Shown here one piece after another: positions 28,301 through 37,461 of a stretch of DNA of 64,000 nt; position 1 is the first letter of the stretch; every line of letters starts with the position of its first letter. Location: positions 2,591,131 through 2,655,130 of the forward strand of contig JAOSJT010000001.1 in NCBI GenBank assembly GCA_027493955.1, read 5' to 3'. The DNA is from Bacteroidia bacterium (GTDB lineage: Bacteria; Bacteroidota; Ignavibacteria; SZUA-365). The notes beneath the pieces are model-generated. The model did not search any database, was not told the origin of the DNA, and saw only the letters and a list, made by a program, of their open reading frames with translations. The position numbers were made by a program, and so were the translations under genes.

Positions 28301-29729
28301 TGTTGTTGTCTTCGAGCAGGTTATTGCTGCCGTGATCGCCGTACGTACTGTACGACGTTGTCGAACTGGCCAGCACAGCGATGTGATCCGTGCTCGAGCC
28401 GCCACTGTACACCTCGATGTTACAGTTGGTGATTTCGTTGTTATCGGCGGAATTCGTGAACAGAACGCCATACCCGTAGGTTGTTCCAGTAGCACGAATG
28501 GTCAGATTTCTGATTCGCACATAATCGGCGCCATCGAGAAGCAGCACACGATTATATTGACTGGGAGTGCTGTACTGAAGAATTCTGGTTGACGCATTGC
28601 CGGCGCCGCCATCGATGGTGATGGTGTTCGTGGAGCTGGCGCCGGGGATTTCCGGAATGGTGACGGTTTCCGTGTATGTGCCGGCGGCGACATTGAAGGT
28701 CACAGGACCACACACGCCGCTCGCTGCCAGATCGGCCATGGCGTCGGTGAAGTTTGCGTAATTCGGTGAGGGACCACCGATGGTGAATGTTCCGGACAGA
28801 GCCGCCTTGACCGTCACGCGGGAAGTATCATTCGCATTACTGGTATCCGGCACCCCGTTGGGGTTGGTCGTGTAGGCGACAATGGTATACGGTACGCCGG
28901 TTGCGAACGTCCTCGAACCCAAATTCACCTGTGTTTCGCGGGACTGAACGGTGAGCGTATCGAGCAGACCAGTCCAACTGTGCGCTGTCTGCGGAGTGCC
29001 GTTGATGCTCCAGTTGATGGTGGCCGATGTCACCTGATTGGTACCAGAGTTCCGCAAGGTCACAATAACGGGATGCGAACCCGCACAGAAGGCGTTCGGC
29101 GAATCGATCGAGGAAATGCCGACATCATTCGGACCTGTGGAAACCGGGTCATAGACGATACGTCCGCAGAACTGACGCGGCCAGTTCGAGAATGTGGTCG
29201 GCACTGCGCCGCCCCACCCTTCCGTGTTCACGCTCAGGTAGGTGTCAGCGATGATGTAGGGAGCGACACCGCTTCGGTACGAGACACCACCGGAAATCGT
29301 TTTAATAGCGAAACCCCATCTGTCGCCCTGATTCATTCTCAGGTTGATGTTGAAGGGAATTTCGATGTCGGTGCCATACCCGACACCGGTAAACACCGCC
29401 TGACCAAGACTGATCCATCCGGTGGAATTGTAGCCGGAACTCGAGTTGGGAGTGTTGATGAGACCGGTGGGATTGTAAAAAATCTCGACCGTGTTGGTCC
29501 CTGCGCTGCCTTGCGACCACAAGCGGTAAATCTGCACCGGTCGAAGCGCAGTCACTTCAAAGCAGATTCCCGACGAGCCGTTGTTGGCGGTCAGTCCCAT
29601 GGGGAGGGTCATGGATCCCTGCGCATGCAAGGGAACATGCAGGAGCATACTGCCGAGGAGAAGCAGCATGACAACCCCGGTGGACCGAAATGCGCGGGAA
29701 CAGGCCCGGGAAGTAACACATTTCTGCAT
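25368..29729 (-). CDS. Giant T9SS-exported beta-helix protein, paralogue 3
   Basis: Starting at the ATG at 29729, the protein is 1453 residues. It has a signal peptide ending near VPLHAQG, then a module shared with paralogue 2 (LTANNGSSGICFEV ... FCGRIVYDP), a CARDB-like domain (FCAGSHPVIVTLRNSGTNQ), the beta-helix opening with FTIGGPSPNYANFTDAMADL, the second CARDB-like domain (YDVAVNDVRLNYADMKWSR), the anchor-J-like domain, the BACON-like domain (ITLTKATPEPTMQG), the LYVKRYWQITTTG domain and the T9SS tag (EQNYPNPFNPSTSVSFTV). This is the intact counterpart of paralogue 2. A longer frame adds 11 residues upstream, but the ATG at 29729 is favoured because Met-Gln-Lys or Met-Gln-Asn starts both 2 and 3. 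The function is unknown beyond surface export. Confidence 0.9.
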   Translation of the reverse strand: MQKCVTSRACSRAFRSTGVVMLLLLGSMLLHVPLHAQGSMTLPMGLTANNGSSGICFEVTALRPVQIYRLWSQGSAGTNTVEIFYNPTGLINTPNSSSGYNSTGWISLGQAVFTGVGYGTDIEIPFNINLRMNQGDRWGFAIKTISGGVSYRSGVAPYIIADTYLSVNTEGWGGAVPTTFSNWPRQFCGRIVYDPVSTGPNDVGISSIDSPNAFCAGSHPVIVTLRNSGTNQVTSATINWSINGTPQTAHSWTGLLDTLTVQSRETQVNLGSRTFATGVPYTIVAYTTNPNGVPDTSNANDTSRVTVKAALSGTFTIGGPSPNYANFTDAMADLAASGVCGPVTFNVAAGTYTETVTIPEIPGASSTNTITIDGGAGNASTRILQYSTPSQYNRVLLLDGADYVRIRNLTIRATGTTYGYGVLFTNSADNNEITNCNIEVYSGGSSTDHIAVLASSTTSYSTYGDHGSNNLLEDNNIIGGYYGIRWNGSGSTDYTISSGNQFVNNTITDWYYYGMYMYYSGAITVTRNRSIQRTTGTYTTSSGYAYYIYYPNDGPEISYNYGFAAYGPLYVYRPNNAYASTNNRARVYNNMGATNGTSTNYGLYVSYPSYTDCVYNSIFCKTTGTTYGLYVYGIASALDNKYANNWVVLEGSGTFYAQYHMTSGSAVSYSLFDHNAFYRIGTGTTSYYWEGTSYTSLAAMQAVSTGFNQNSVYGDPWFASATDLHSSSDVGYQAGIAFPGITDDFDGDQRGPNPCIGADEYPEPPPMYDVAVNDVRLNYADMKWSRMEGSAAHSVDVVLESTGRDAAPNGISITYKMGSMPTSEFDGVQQTFNPTWNNRKAAVSFNQKVTGLAPSAGQTVYVKVFWAADGDVANNTGNDTRRIDNTKIHGRENFDSMLAPEFSDDPGFLDYNWTAYNSAGPAVWSVANGVGTAGSNAVEYPGDTQVADDWFFTPGADLQGGSSYRIAFNMKSVSGAPQRVEVAYGMSPDPGAMTTFATFANFTNTGFMTAKQIAGGLDPYFNTPNQPGVYFIGFRVTSNAGAGAVVIDDIVLDDNPSPPPKIAFGNPGSPVSTFINDPAKKLQFTATYKVPGLINKTYEVASFTNIYGANGDFLWDVETNTPWITLTKATPEPTMQGYNFTPPRPRQFQDFTLTINPNGLAPGLHVGQITFYGILFNDDFPPPSSGLIATNEPLNIDVELRVVNSGTKSGTQYEEATLSSLSSGNTYNFTATGTGNPIATVEVTSGSIAGMTIRVYPYQLPQNLARMLYVKRYWQITTTGGGWWTANITFPYADQEAVMIADRNQLHGVRQAVALGQWEDPIMGTSSASDPGNNLVTVFDLNPTNSTGNIALAQSYMMGKPGDALPTVFGLEQNYPNPFNPSTSVSFTVAEERAVRLVVYNSLGMEVGELVNDVLPQGRYTISFDARDLPSGTYVCRMIAGDYNKTIQMVLSK

Positions 29730-30634
29730 GGTAATACCTCTAATATTGAGAAAATGCGACATCCTCGTGTAACACGACCGAAGAATGTCAGCTGGTGAAT
29801 GAGGCGTTGTTATACAGCGGAAGGGGACATTGCGCAGGGAGTCCGTACGTGCGAACTATCGTAAGCATCAATGTCGCTCGTTTTACCGCCGACGGCGAAG
29901 AATCGGGTCCGATGCGGCGACGCCACTGACGGCGAAGGAAGTCTCGCGACATTCCAGCGCCTGTCGGCTTTACGGCATGCGAGGGTTTCGTCTTTTTTGG
30001 GTAGCTACTTTCAGTCAGGCGAAACATGTGTGCGAACTGAATCATTCAAAACAACATCTTTGAGATTCTCTGTCTACGAACGCGCTGTGCTCGAAACCAC
30101 AGACTGGGATGACAATCGGAGATGTGCAAAAGTTACACGGTCATCCTTTCTGTCGCGTGAGGGTGTGTGGTCGAAAGCAACGAATGAAAGGAATTGTCCT
30201 GGTCCGTTTGGCTGTGATCGGAGTTGTGGGGAATTGTCCGGTCCGGATTCGTCGCAGCGACGGAATTTCAGGCGAAGATCACCCGCATCAGGACTATCGT
30301 GAAATTAGGATAAATGTACATTCTACGCAACATGTCCACCGGTGTACGGTTTATTCTGAAAAAGGTTACGAAAGCTGCTCCGGAGATACTCCCACCGTCG
30401 CCCTGCACGCGGCGCTGCTGTGCCGCTCGTCCTGCTGCCGTTCCGATTGTCGGGACTGCGTGTCGGTACCCCTGATTATTCCGGCGCACTCGGGCCTCTC
30501 GCTGTGGCAATCTCTTTTTCGCGTGAAGAATCCGCCCCCGTATTCTGCCGCGATACTCTGCGGCTGCCCTGATGCTTCCGCGCTGATGTTATTGAAGAAT
30601 GTCTGCGCTTCGATCAGAATCCGCTTACCCAAAA
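29730..30634. other. Intergenic region between giant genes 3 and 4
   Basis: About 900 bases. A 189-residue plus-strand frame (30109-30678) runs through it and over the terminator of gene 4; its composition and lack of a ribosome site argue against coding. GAATTGTC followed by GGTCCG occurs twice about 35 bases apart near 30195 and 30232. I find nothing else. Confidence 0.45.
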
Positions 30635-30671
30635 CGCAACGAGGCCATCCACAGTGGATGGCCTCGTTGCG
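30635..30671 (-). terminator. Terminator of giant T9SS gene 4
   Basis: CGCAACGAGGCCATCCAC and its exact complement are separated by a single A, giving a very strong stem 16 bases beyond the stop at 30688. Its sequence is unrelated to the hairpin shared by paralogues 1-3, so gene 4 is not part of their recent 3' homogenisation. Confidence 0.9.
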
Positions 30672-30687
30672 GAGATAGATCCGAATG

Positions 30688-33600
30688 TTACTTGGAAAGG
30701 ATCATTTGAACGGAGCCCACGAAATCCCCCGCGACCATGCGGCAGGTATAGGTTCCTGTGGGCAATGTCAAAGCGTTGAAATCGACCGTGTACTGGCCGG
30801 ATGGCAGTACGTCATTCAGCAGTTCCGCGACCTCCACACCGAGATTGTTGTAGACGGTCAGCCGGACCTGCCGCTCGTCGGCAACCGTAAACCGGATGCT
30901 CGTCGAAGGATTGAAAGGATTGGGGAAGTTCTGCTCGAGCGCGAAAGCCGTCGGCGCGGCGTCACCCGGCTTCCCCATCATGTACGACTGCGCGAGCACG
31001 ATATTGCCCGTGCTGTTCGTCGGATTCAAATCGAACACCTTCACGATATTCATCCCCGGATCGGAAGTAGAGCTGGTACCGACGATGGGATCTTCCCACT
31101 GGCCCAGCGCCACTGCCTGACGCACACCGTGAAGCTGATTGCGATCTGCGACCATCACCGCTTCCTGATCGGAGTAGGGGAAGGTGATGTTTGCAGTCCA
31201 CCAGCCGCTGCCCGTCGTTGTGATCTGCCAGTAGCGCTTCACATAGAGCATGCGCGCGAGGTTTTGCGGAAGTTGGTAGGGATATGCTCGTATCGTCATA
31301 CCGGTGACGTCACCACTCGTCACTTCGACAGTAGCAATCGGATTGCCGGTGTCGGGATCCTTGAAATCGTAGGTGTTCCCCGAAGTGAGTCCGCTTACAG
31401 TGTGCTCCTCGAATTGTGAACCACTCTTCGTCCCGGCGTTCACCACGCGGAGTTCCACGTCAATGGTCAGCGGTTCGTTGGTAGCGATCAATCCACTGGA
31501 GGGTGGCGGGAAGTCGTCGTTGAAGAGAATGCCGTAAAAGGTTATCTGTCCCACATGGAGACCCGGCGCCAAGCCGTTCGGGTTCACGGTGAGTGTGAAA
31601 TCCTGGAACTGACGCGGACGTGGCGGTGAAAAATTGTACCCCTGCGCCGTCGCTTCGGGGGTGGCCTTGGTCAGCTTGATCCATGAGGTGTTGGACTCCA
31701 CATCCCAGAGGAAGTCTCCGTTTACGCCATAGATGTCCGTAGAAGAGACGACCTGATAGGTCTTCGTGATCAAACCGGGTGCCTTGTAGTTTGCCTGAAT
31801 CGCGATTTTGCTCTCAGGGCTATCCATAAAGGTCTCGAGCGGATCTCCGGGATTTCCGAAGGCGATTTTCGGAGGAGGTGAGGGATTGTCGTCAAGGACA
31901 ATGTCGTCTATCACGAGCGCCCCTGCACCGGCGTTGCTGATGACTCTGAATCCGATAAAATACGCTCCGGTCGTCGCCGGGGTATTGAAGTACGGATCCA
32001 TTCCACCGGCAAGCTGCTTTGCGGACAGGAAGTCGGTGTTCGTGAAGTTGGAGAATGTCGCGAACGTCGTCATTGAACCCGGATCGGGACTCGAACCGTA
32101 TGCAACCTCCAGCATCTGGGGTGCACCGGTTACGGACTTGACGACGAAGGCAATTCGGTAACTCGCCGCAGCAAGCAATTCCACGGGAGGTGTGAACAGC
32201 CAGTCATCCGCGGTCTGGGTGTCTCCGGCGTACTCGATACCATTGGTGGCACCGACGCCGACACCATTCGCCACCACCCAGGTTGTTCCTCCGTTAGGAT
32301 CGGTCACCTTCCAATCGTAATCCAGATAGCCGGGGTCGTCGCTGAAATCAGGCGCGAGCATGGCGTTGAAATTTTCCCGACCGTGAATTTTTCCATTATC
32401 CACGGTGCGGGTGTCGCTGCCGCTGTTGTTTGCGGGATCGGCGTCCAACGCCCAGAATACTCTGGCGTGCACCGTAAGCCCTGCGGTCGGCACCAGGCCG
32501 CTCACCTTCTGGTTAAAGCGCACCACCGCCTTTCCATTGCTCCAGGACGGGCTGAAGGTCTGTTGTACACCGTCGAATTCGCTTGTGGGCATGCTTCCCA
32601 CCTTATAGGTGATGCTGATGCCGCTCGGATTTGTCTCCCTGCCGTTATTCTCGAGAACAAGATCAACGGAATGAGCTGCTGGATCCTCGCCGCGTGTCCA
32701 TTTGCCGTCGGCGTAATTCAGTCGGACTTTCGCAATGCCGATTTCGTACATCGGCGGCGGCTCGGGGAATTCGTCGGCTCCGATGCAGGGATTCGCGAGG
32801 CGCGTGTCACCATCAAAATCGTCGGTCACACCCGCGAAATACAGACCGGCCTGATACGCAGCATCTGAGCTGCTGTGCAGATCCGTATCGCTGGTGAAAT
32901 ACGGATCACCGTACACAGAGTTTTGATGCCGTGAAGGCACCGCATTCTGTAAGGCGGTCAGTCCACTGTAAATCGTGGCATTCCAACGGAAAGACGGCGT
33001 GACGTTCGCGTCGCACCAGAAGAGGTTGTGGTCGAACGCCGTCATGTCGCTCGAGTACTGATTGTAAATCGCGTAGAAGGTTCCGCTGCCCTTTTTTGCG
33101 ATGATGTTGTTGAGATACTTGTTGTCGTAATTGGTTGTCGCCCCGTAATTGTAAATACCGTAGCCGGTGCTGCTGCCGTGCATGTACAAAGTGTTATAGA
33201 CGACATCGGTGTACCGGGGGTAGGACACATACAGGCCATAGTTCGTACTCGAGGACGTCGCCACGAGCATATTGTTCGCGACAAGACCACGGACGTTCGA
33301 ACTCGATCGCGCGTAGTTGTGATACATGGAGCGCAGCGGATTGTAGTAGACCTGAATGTCGTTGCCGATCATCTGCGCGCCTTCGTTGGCGTAATAGGAG
33401 TAGATACCGTAGCTGCTGGATGTTGAGACACGGGGGCGAATATAATTGTAGTTGACCTGCAATGCGGGTTGGTAATAGAAATACATTCCGTAGTTGTTGA
33501 AGTCGGTGACTTCATTGTTAATGAAGCGATTGTTGACGCTCAGCGTCGTCGAAGACGATGATGAGCCGTTGAAGCGTACTCCGTAGTAGCCACCACCTTT

Positions 33601-34200
33601 GATGCGGCATCCTTCGACCAGCGTATGATTCGCCCAGTTTCCGTAGGCGGAATACGATGTGCCGTTGCCCGCATGAACCGCGATACAGTAGTAGTTCGTG
33701 GAGGTAGTGGAAACCTCGATGCTGCAGTCAATCAGGTGGTTGTAGTTGGCCTGACTTGTGAACAATACACCAAACCCGTACGTGGAACCGGTCGCGCGAA
33801 TTGTCAGATTCTTGAAACGGAAATAGTCCGCACCATTGAGCTTCAACACGTAATCCCCCTGGCTTGCAGTGTTGTACTGCAGGATTCGGGTCGCGGCGTT
33901 TCCTGCGCCGCCGTCAAACGTGATGGTGTTCGTGGAACTGGCTCCGGTAATCGCAGGAATGGAGACCTGCTGTGTGTAGGTTCCCTGCTGAACATTGAAG
34001 GTGACCGGTCCCGAGACACCGTTTGCGACAAGCGCCGTCACGGCGTCGTTGAAATTCGAATAGGTCCCGCTCGGTCCGATGGTGTAGACACCGTTGAGCT
34101 GAGCATGCACGCTGGGTGAAAGAAGTCCTAAGCCGAGGAGCAGGACGCCCAGGAGAAGGAAGCGTAATCCACGAGAACGGGTAAGAGAGATTTTCATCAT
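30688..34200 (-). CDS. T9SS-exported beta-helix protein, paralogue 4 (short form)
   Basis: About 1170 residues from the ATG at 34200 (a second ATG at 34197 is better spaced from AGGAG; a longer frame to 34392 has no support). After a signal peptide ending PSVHAQ the beta-helix starts at once (YTIGPSGTYSNFNDAVTALV), so the N-terminal module and first CARDB-like domain of paralogues 1-3 are absent. The rest follows the shared plan: beta-helix with repeated short Asn/Tyr turns, a second CARDB-like domain, an anchor-J-like domain (VIDDIVLDDNPSPPPK), a BACON-like domain, the LYVKRYWQITTTG domain and a T9SS tag (EQNFPNPFNPSTSIRFTV). It is the most diverged member and perhaps closest to the ancestral layout. 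Confidence 0.9.
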   Translation of the reverse strand: MMKISLTRSRGLRFLLLGVLLLGLGLLSPSVHAQLNGVYTIGPSGTYSNFNDAVTALVANGVSGPVTFNVQQGTYTQQVSIPAITGASSTNTITFDGGAGNAATRILQYNTASQGDYVLKLNGADYFRFKNLTIRATGSTYGFGVLFTSQANYNHLIDCSIEVSTTSTNYYCIAVHAGNGTSYSAYGNWANHTLVEGCRIKGGGYYGVRFNGSSSSSTTLSVNNRFINNEVTDFNNYGMYFYYQPALQVNYNYIRPRVSTSSSYGIYSYYANEGAQMIGNDIQVYYNPLRSMYHNYARSSSNVRGLVANNMLVATSSSTNYGLYVSYPRYTDVVYNTLYMHGSSTGYGIYNYGATTNYDNKYLNNIIAKKGSGTFYAIYNQYSSDMTAFDHNLFWCDANVTPSFRWNATIYSGLTALQNAVPSRHQNSVYGDPYFTSDTDLHSSSDAAYQAGLYFAGVTDDFDGDTRLANPCIGADEFPEPPPMYEIGIAKVRLNYADGKWTRGEDPAAHSVDLVLENNGRETNPSGISITYKVGSMPTSEFDGVQQTFSPSWSNGKAVVRFNQKVSGLVPTAGLTVHARVFWALDADPANNSGSDTRTVDNGKIHGRENFNAMLAPDFSDDPGYLDYDWKVTDPNGGTTWVVANGVGVGATNGIEYAGDTQTADDWLFTPPVELLAAASYRIAFVVKSVTGAPQMLEVAYGSSPDPGSMTTFATFSNFTNTDFLSAKQLAGGMDPYFNTPATTGAYFIGFRVISNAGAGALVIDDIVLDDNPSPPPKIAFGNPGDPLETFMDSPESKIAIQANYKAPGLITKTYQVVSSTDIYGVNGDFLWDVESNTSWIKLTKATPEATAQGYNFSPPRPRQFQDFTLTVNPNGLAPGLHVGQITFYGILFNDDFPPPSSGLIATNEPLTIDVELRVVNAGTKSGSQFEEHTVSGLTSGNTYDFKDPDTGNPIATVEVTSGDVTGMTIRAYPYQLPQNLARMLYVKRYWQITTTGSGWWTANITFPYSDQEAVMVADRNQLHGVRQAVALGQWEDPIVGTSSTSDPGMNIVKVFDLNPTNSTGNIVLAQSYMMGKPGDAAPTAFALEQNFPNPFNPSTSIRFTVADERQVRLTVYNNLGVEVAELLNDVLPSGQYTVDFNALTLPTGTYTCRMVAGDFVGSVQMILSK

Positions 34201-34665
34201 GAGGCTCCTGTATGTGATGTACTCTGTGGTCGTTTTATTGGAATCTGTTTCTGGTGAAGATCCGTCTGCATGAGCATCAGGGCTCCTGGCCTGAACCGAG
34301 TCGCTGTCCGGCAGGTCATAGTGAATATAAAGCACATCACCGCTGCATGCAAGGGAAAATAGAGAATTCTTTTCACAGTGATTATTTGCCACGTTATTTC
34401 TGCCCGTTGACTTGACGATTCGCCCATTTTCATTGATTTTAACACCATTTTCATGAGATTATTTTTCACACTGAATGTTTTGTGGGCCATGAGCCGGCAG
34501 CTGACGGGTGAACACGAGGGATTTCAGGTCCTTTGGTCCATGATGGTGGTGACCGTAACTCGGGGTAATTGCAGAATTCAGCCGGGCTTGGCTTCTTATC
34601 AAACTCGTCGTCTATTGCGAGTGTAAGGTTCCGTGGAATATCGGATTCACTTATTCACGGGAGAT
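34201..34665. other. Upstream region of giant gene 4
   Basis: AT-rich stretch that should contain the promoter of paralogue 4, read leftward. No gene and no clear consensus hexamers are visible. Confidence 0.35.
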
Positions 34666-35020
34666 GGGCGATTCATGTATCGCCCACTTCTCTGTAGCCG
34701 CTTCGCGCATGTACAAGTATTTTCACGGATTATCATTGGGCGTTTTGGATGAGGGGCGTCATTGAACACAGTACCAAGGCGGGAAGTGCGTGGGAGAAGT
34801 CAGGCGGCAGCAAAATGGGCGATTCATGTATCGCCCATTTTCCTTTCACTGCTTCGCGCATGCGTAAACATTTTCGCGGATTTTCATTGGGCGTTTTGGA
34901 TGAGGAGCATCATTGAACACAGTGCCCAGGCGGGAAGTGCTTGGGAGAAGTCAGGCGGCAACAAAATGGGCGATTCATGTATCGCCCACTTTCCTTTCAC
35001 TGCTTCGCGCAGGACCAACG
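34666..35020. repeat. Three-copy 151-bp tandem repeat with conserved hairpin
   Basis: Units start at 34666, 34817 and 34968, exactly 151 bases apart. Each begins with GGGCGATTCATGTATCGCCC, a 7-bp stem with a TCATGT loop; in the second unit flanking AAAAT/ATTTT extends it to 12 bp. Other conserved blocks are CATTGGGCGTTTTGGATGAG, CATTGAACACAGT and GCGGGAAGTGC. Differences between units are substitutions only, with no length change, until the third decays after about 60 bases. No frame is conserved, so it looks like structured noncoding DNA or RNA. Confidence 0.85.
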
Positions 35021-35204
35021 ATTTGTAACGATTTTCGTTGAGCGTCCTCGAAGAGGAGAAGCAATGGTCACGGTACCGTGGCGCAAAACTTCCCGTAAAT
35101 GGTATCTTTGTCCCACACGGTAATCAGCGACGATAGCGGATGCATCGCTGCCGTACGTGAGGCCACAGCAAACACCCTACTCTCTGATGAAGCGCTTCGC
35201 TTCG

Positions 35205-37430
35205 CTATTGCGTCTGGAGCTGCAGCAACATGCGTTCGGCGGTATCGATGAGCTGCCGTTGCGCCGCCGGATCACCCACCCTATGTCCTTCAGGTGAGGC
35301 GAGAAAACGCCGGAGCTGTTCCGCGGCCGCAGCTGGATCAGGGGTATCGAGCCGCAATAATGCTTGCGCCAGATAGAGCGAGGGGAGCGTAAATTGATTG
35401 TCGAACTCTATCGCCCTTCGCAGAACCACGACGGCTTCCTCGTAGCGGCCGTTCGCGAGTAATACACGACCCGCATACGCCGCAAGGGTGCCACTGGATT
35501 CAATCGCCGCGGCAGCAGACGCGAACTGCGCTATCGATTCCGGTGGTATGCCGCGTGCCTCGCGCATCAACCCCTCGGCGAGCACCACCCCCACCCCTGC
35601 GGTTTCAAGTGCACGAAGACTGTCAAGATACGTACGCGCCAGTGACGGCTGCAGCGCACCGGCGAGGCCGAGATACTCCGCCTGCATCAGCGTTTCCGTG
35701 TACACTTCCTCGAAACTGCGCATACTTCCTTCATACAGCTTCTCTACACCGCCGTCTTTCATCCGTCTCAATCGTTCCAGTATACCGCCCAACGCGCTTG
35801 TGAATGCAAGCTCCCGTTCCGCACCGCGCATGGTTGTCACCGCCGCAAGAACATATTTCCGGAAATCATCGGGGTAGCCAACCATCTCGGTCTTCTTTTG
35901 TATCGCCCAGGCCACGCCGACGCTATTCCCCACGCTTTGATAGTATTTCCGAAGATGTTCGTAACCGTTCAGAGCAAAATCTCCGGGTATCAATTCATCA
36001 TCCAGTGCAATGACATCACGAAAACGGGCCACAGACGCTTCCGTTGTGATGTTTACCGCAAGCCAGGGCAGTGTGCCCGCAAGCATGGCTCCGGCGAGGA
36101 CGTACGACAACCACGAACGACGGGCGGCATCACTCTGCGACCGCAGCAGGGTGAGTACATACATCCCCAAAGCGACACCGAACAGTGCGTTGACATCCCA
36201 ATCCCGCGCCATACCGAAGCCGGTGTAGCCGAAAAAGAGAAGAAATCCCAGAAAAAGGACGTGCGCCAGCGCAATGGCCGCTTCGGTACCGATTTTTCTG
36301 GTCCAAAGAAATGGCAGCACCATAAGGAGGGGGCCACCCACCAGGAGGAGTATGTTCACGACATCCAGAAGATGAGCCGGATGAAGCAACGTATAGTGCT
36401 GCATTGCGCCCTCCTCCCCAAACGGCGACAGCGAGAGAATGACGCGGCTGCCCTCGAACGCGGTTCCGCTTGCGAAATACCACAATCCCCCGAGCAGCAA
36501 GGCTGCGGCGGTGCCAATCCGCAACATGCGCATCGTGGCGGATCCGTCATCCTCCTTCAACCCACGAGCATGCAGGAGAAGCAGAAAACCCGGCAGCAAC
36601 AATAGCGACATGAAATGAAATGCAACGCAAAACCCCAAGAGCACGGCCGGTATCCATACCGGTACTTCCCCGCGAACAGCCCTGTCCGTACTGAAAAAAT
36701 AGGCCGTGCCGGCCGTGAGGAGCAAGGTGTAGTACTCGACATATCCGAAAAAGAACAACGCCCCGGGTGCCAGCAACAGTACTGCCAATCCGGCAACGCG
36801 CACGGCGCCGTCGTTGCTGAAGCGTCGCATCCCCGAGAACACCACAAACACATACACTGCGCCTGCAACCGCGCCGCTCAGCCACCACGCCGCCTGCGGA
36901 TTGCCCAGCAATCCGCTTCCCTCGGACGCGGACCAGAGCAGCGTGCTCAGACCGGCGAGGAGATACCCTGTGAGCGGAGCGGATAAGAGCGAATACAGCA
37001 CTGTGTCCGACACATCCATCCCTCGTACCAGACGGAAATGTTCGGCGAGATAGACTGCCCCGTCACCGAGGAAGTAGGTGTCCATCCGGAAGCCCCAGAA
37101 CAGCGCCGCGCAACCAAGCGTCGCAACCAACACCACTGTGCGCCCGCTCCACTTTTCCATCCATGCCGCTTTGAGACGAAACATCGGGTAGGCAATGCCG
37201 AGCGCGAGAAGCACACCAAACGCGCTGACGGTATACATGGCCCAGTCCGGTAAATAGGCGAGATAGGATATTCCCCAAAGGCGTGCGTCCGGTTGATAGG
37301 CCGCAAATATTCGCAGCAGGACAAGCAGTACGAATACGGTGCCGCTTCGATACAGCAACGCTTTCGATGGCAGATTCCGGCCATCGGTTTTACCTGTGGT
37401 CTGAGCAGGCCTGGGTCTCTTCGATTTCAT
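35205..37430 (-). CDS. Large polytopic membrane protein with C-terminal TPR region
   Basis: The 741-residue protein has about 11-13 membrane helices in its first 460 residues and a soluble helical region (about 480-740) ending in TPR-like repeats (YEEAVVVLRRAIEFDNQFTLPS). A short extracytoplasmic loop after the second or third helix carries FRMDTYFLGDGAVYLAEHF, whose Asp-Gly resembles the acidic loop of GT-C glycosyltransferases, so a glycan transfer role is possible but unproved. It lies 31 bases after the GH18 gene on the same strand and may share its transcript. Confidence 0.75.
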   Translation of the reverse strand: MKSKRPRPAQTTGKTDGRNLPSKALLYRSGTVFVLLVLLRIFAAYQPDARLWGISYLAYLPDWAMYTVSAFGVLLALGIAYPMFRLKAAWMEKWSGRTVVLVATLGCAALFWGFRMDTYFLGDGAVYLAEHFRLVRGMDVSDTVLYSLLSAPLTGYLLAGLSTLLWSASEGSGLLGNPQAAWWLSGAVAGAVYVFVVFSGMRRFSNDGAVRVAGLAVLLLAPGALFFFGYVEYYTLLLTAGTAYFFSTDRAVRGEVPVWIPAVLLGFCVAFHFMSLLLLPGFLLLLHARGLKEDDGSATMRMLRIGTAAALLLGGLWYFASGTAFEGSRVILSLSPFGEEGAMQHYTLLHPAHLLDVVNILLLVGGPLLMVLPFLWTRKIGTEAAIALAHVLFLGFLLFFGYTGFGMARDWDVNALFGVALGMYVLTLLRSQSDAARRSWLSYVLAGAMLAGTLPWLAVNITTEASVARFRDVIALDDELIPGDFALNGYEHLRKYYQSVGNSVGVAWAIQKKTEMVGYPDDFRKYVLAAVTTMRGAERELAFTSALGGILERLRRMKDGGVEKLYEGSMRSFEEVYTETLMQAEYLGLAGALQPSLARTYLDSLRALETAGVGVVLAEGLMREARGIPPESIAQFASAAAAIESSGTLAAYAGRVLLANGRYEEAVVVLRRAIEFDNQFTLPSLYLAQALLRLDTPDPAAAAEQLRRFLASPEGHRVGDPAAQRQLIDTAERMLLQLQTQ

Positions 37431-37461
37431 CGGACTGACGTTCCTGTGCGGAGGGGGGGTG

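Noticed and set aside
30109-30678. A 189-codon plus-strand frame between giant genes 3 and 4
   Set aside because: It has no ribosome site, runs through the terminator of gene 4, and its composition does not look like a folded or exported protein.
34666-35020. The 151-bp repeat as a CRISPR array or coding repeat
   Set aside because: The period is too long and the full unit is conserved, so there are no unique spacers; no reading frame is shared among units.
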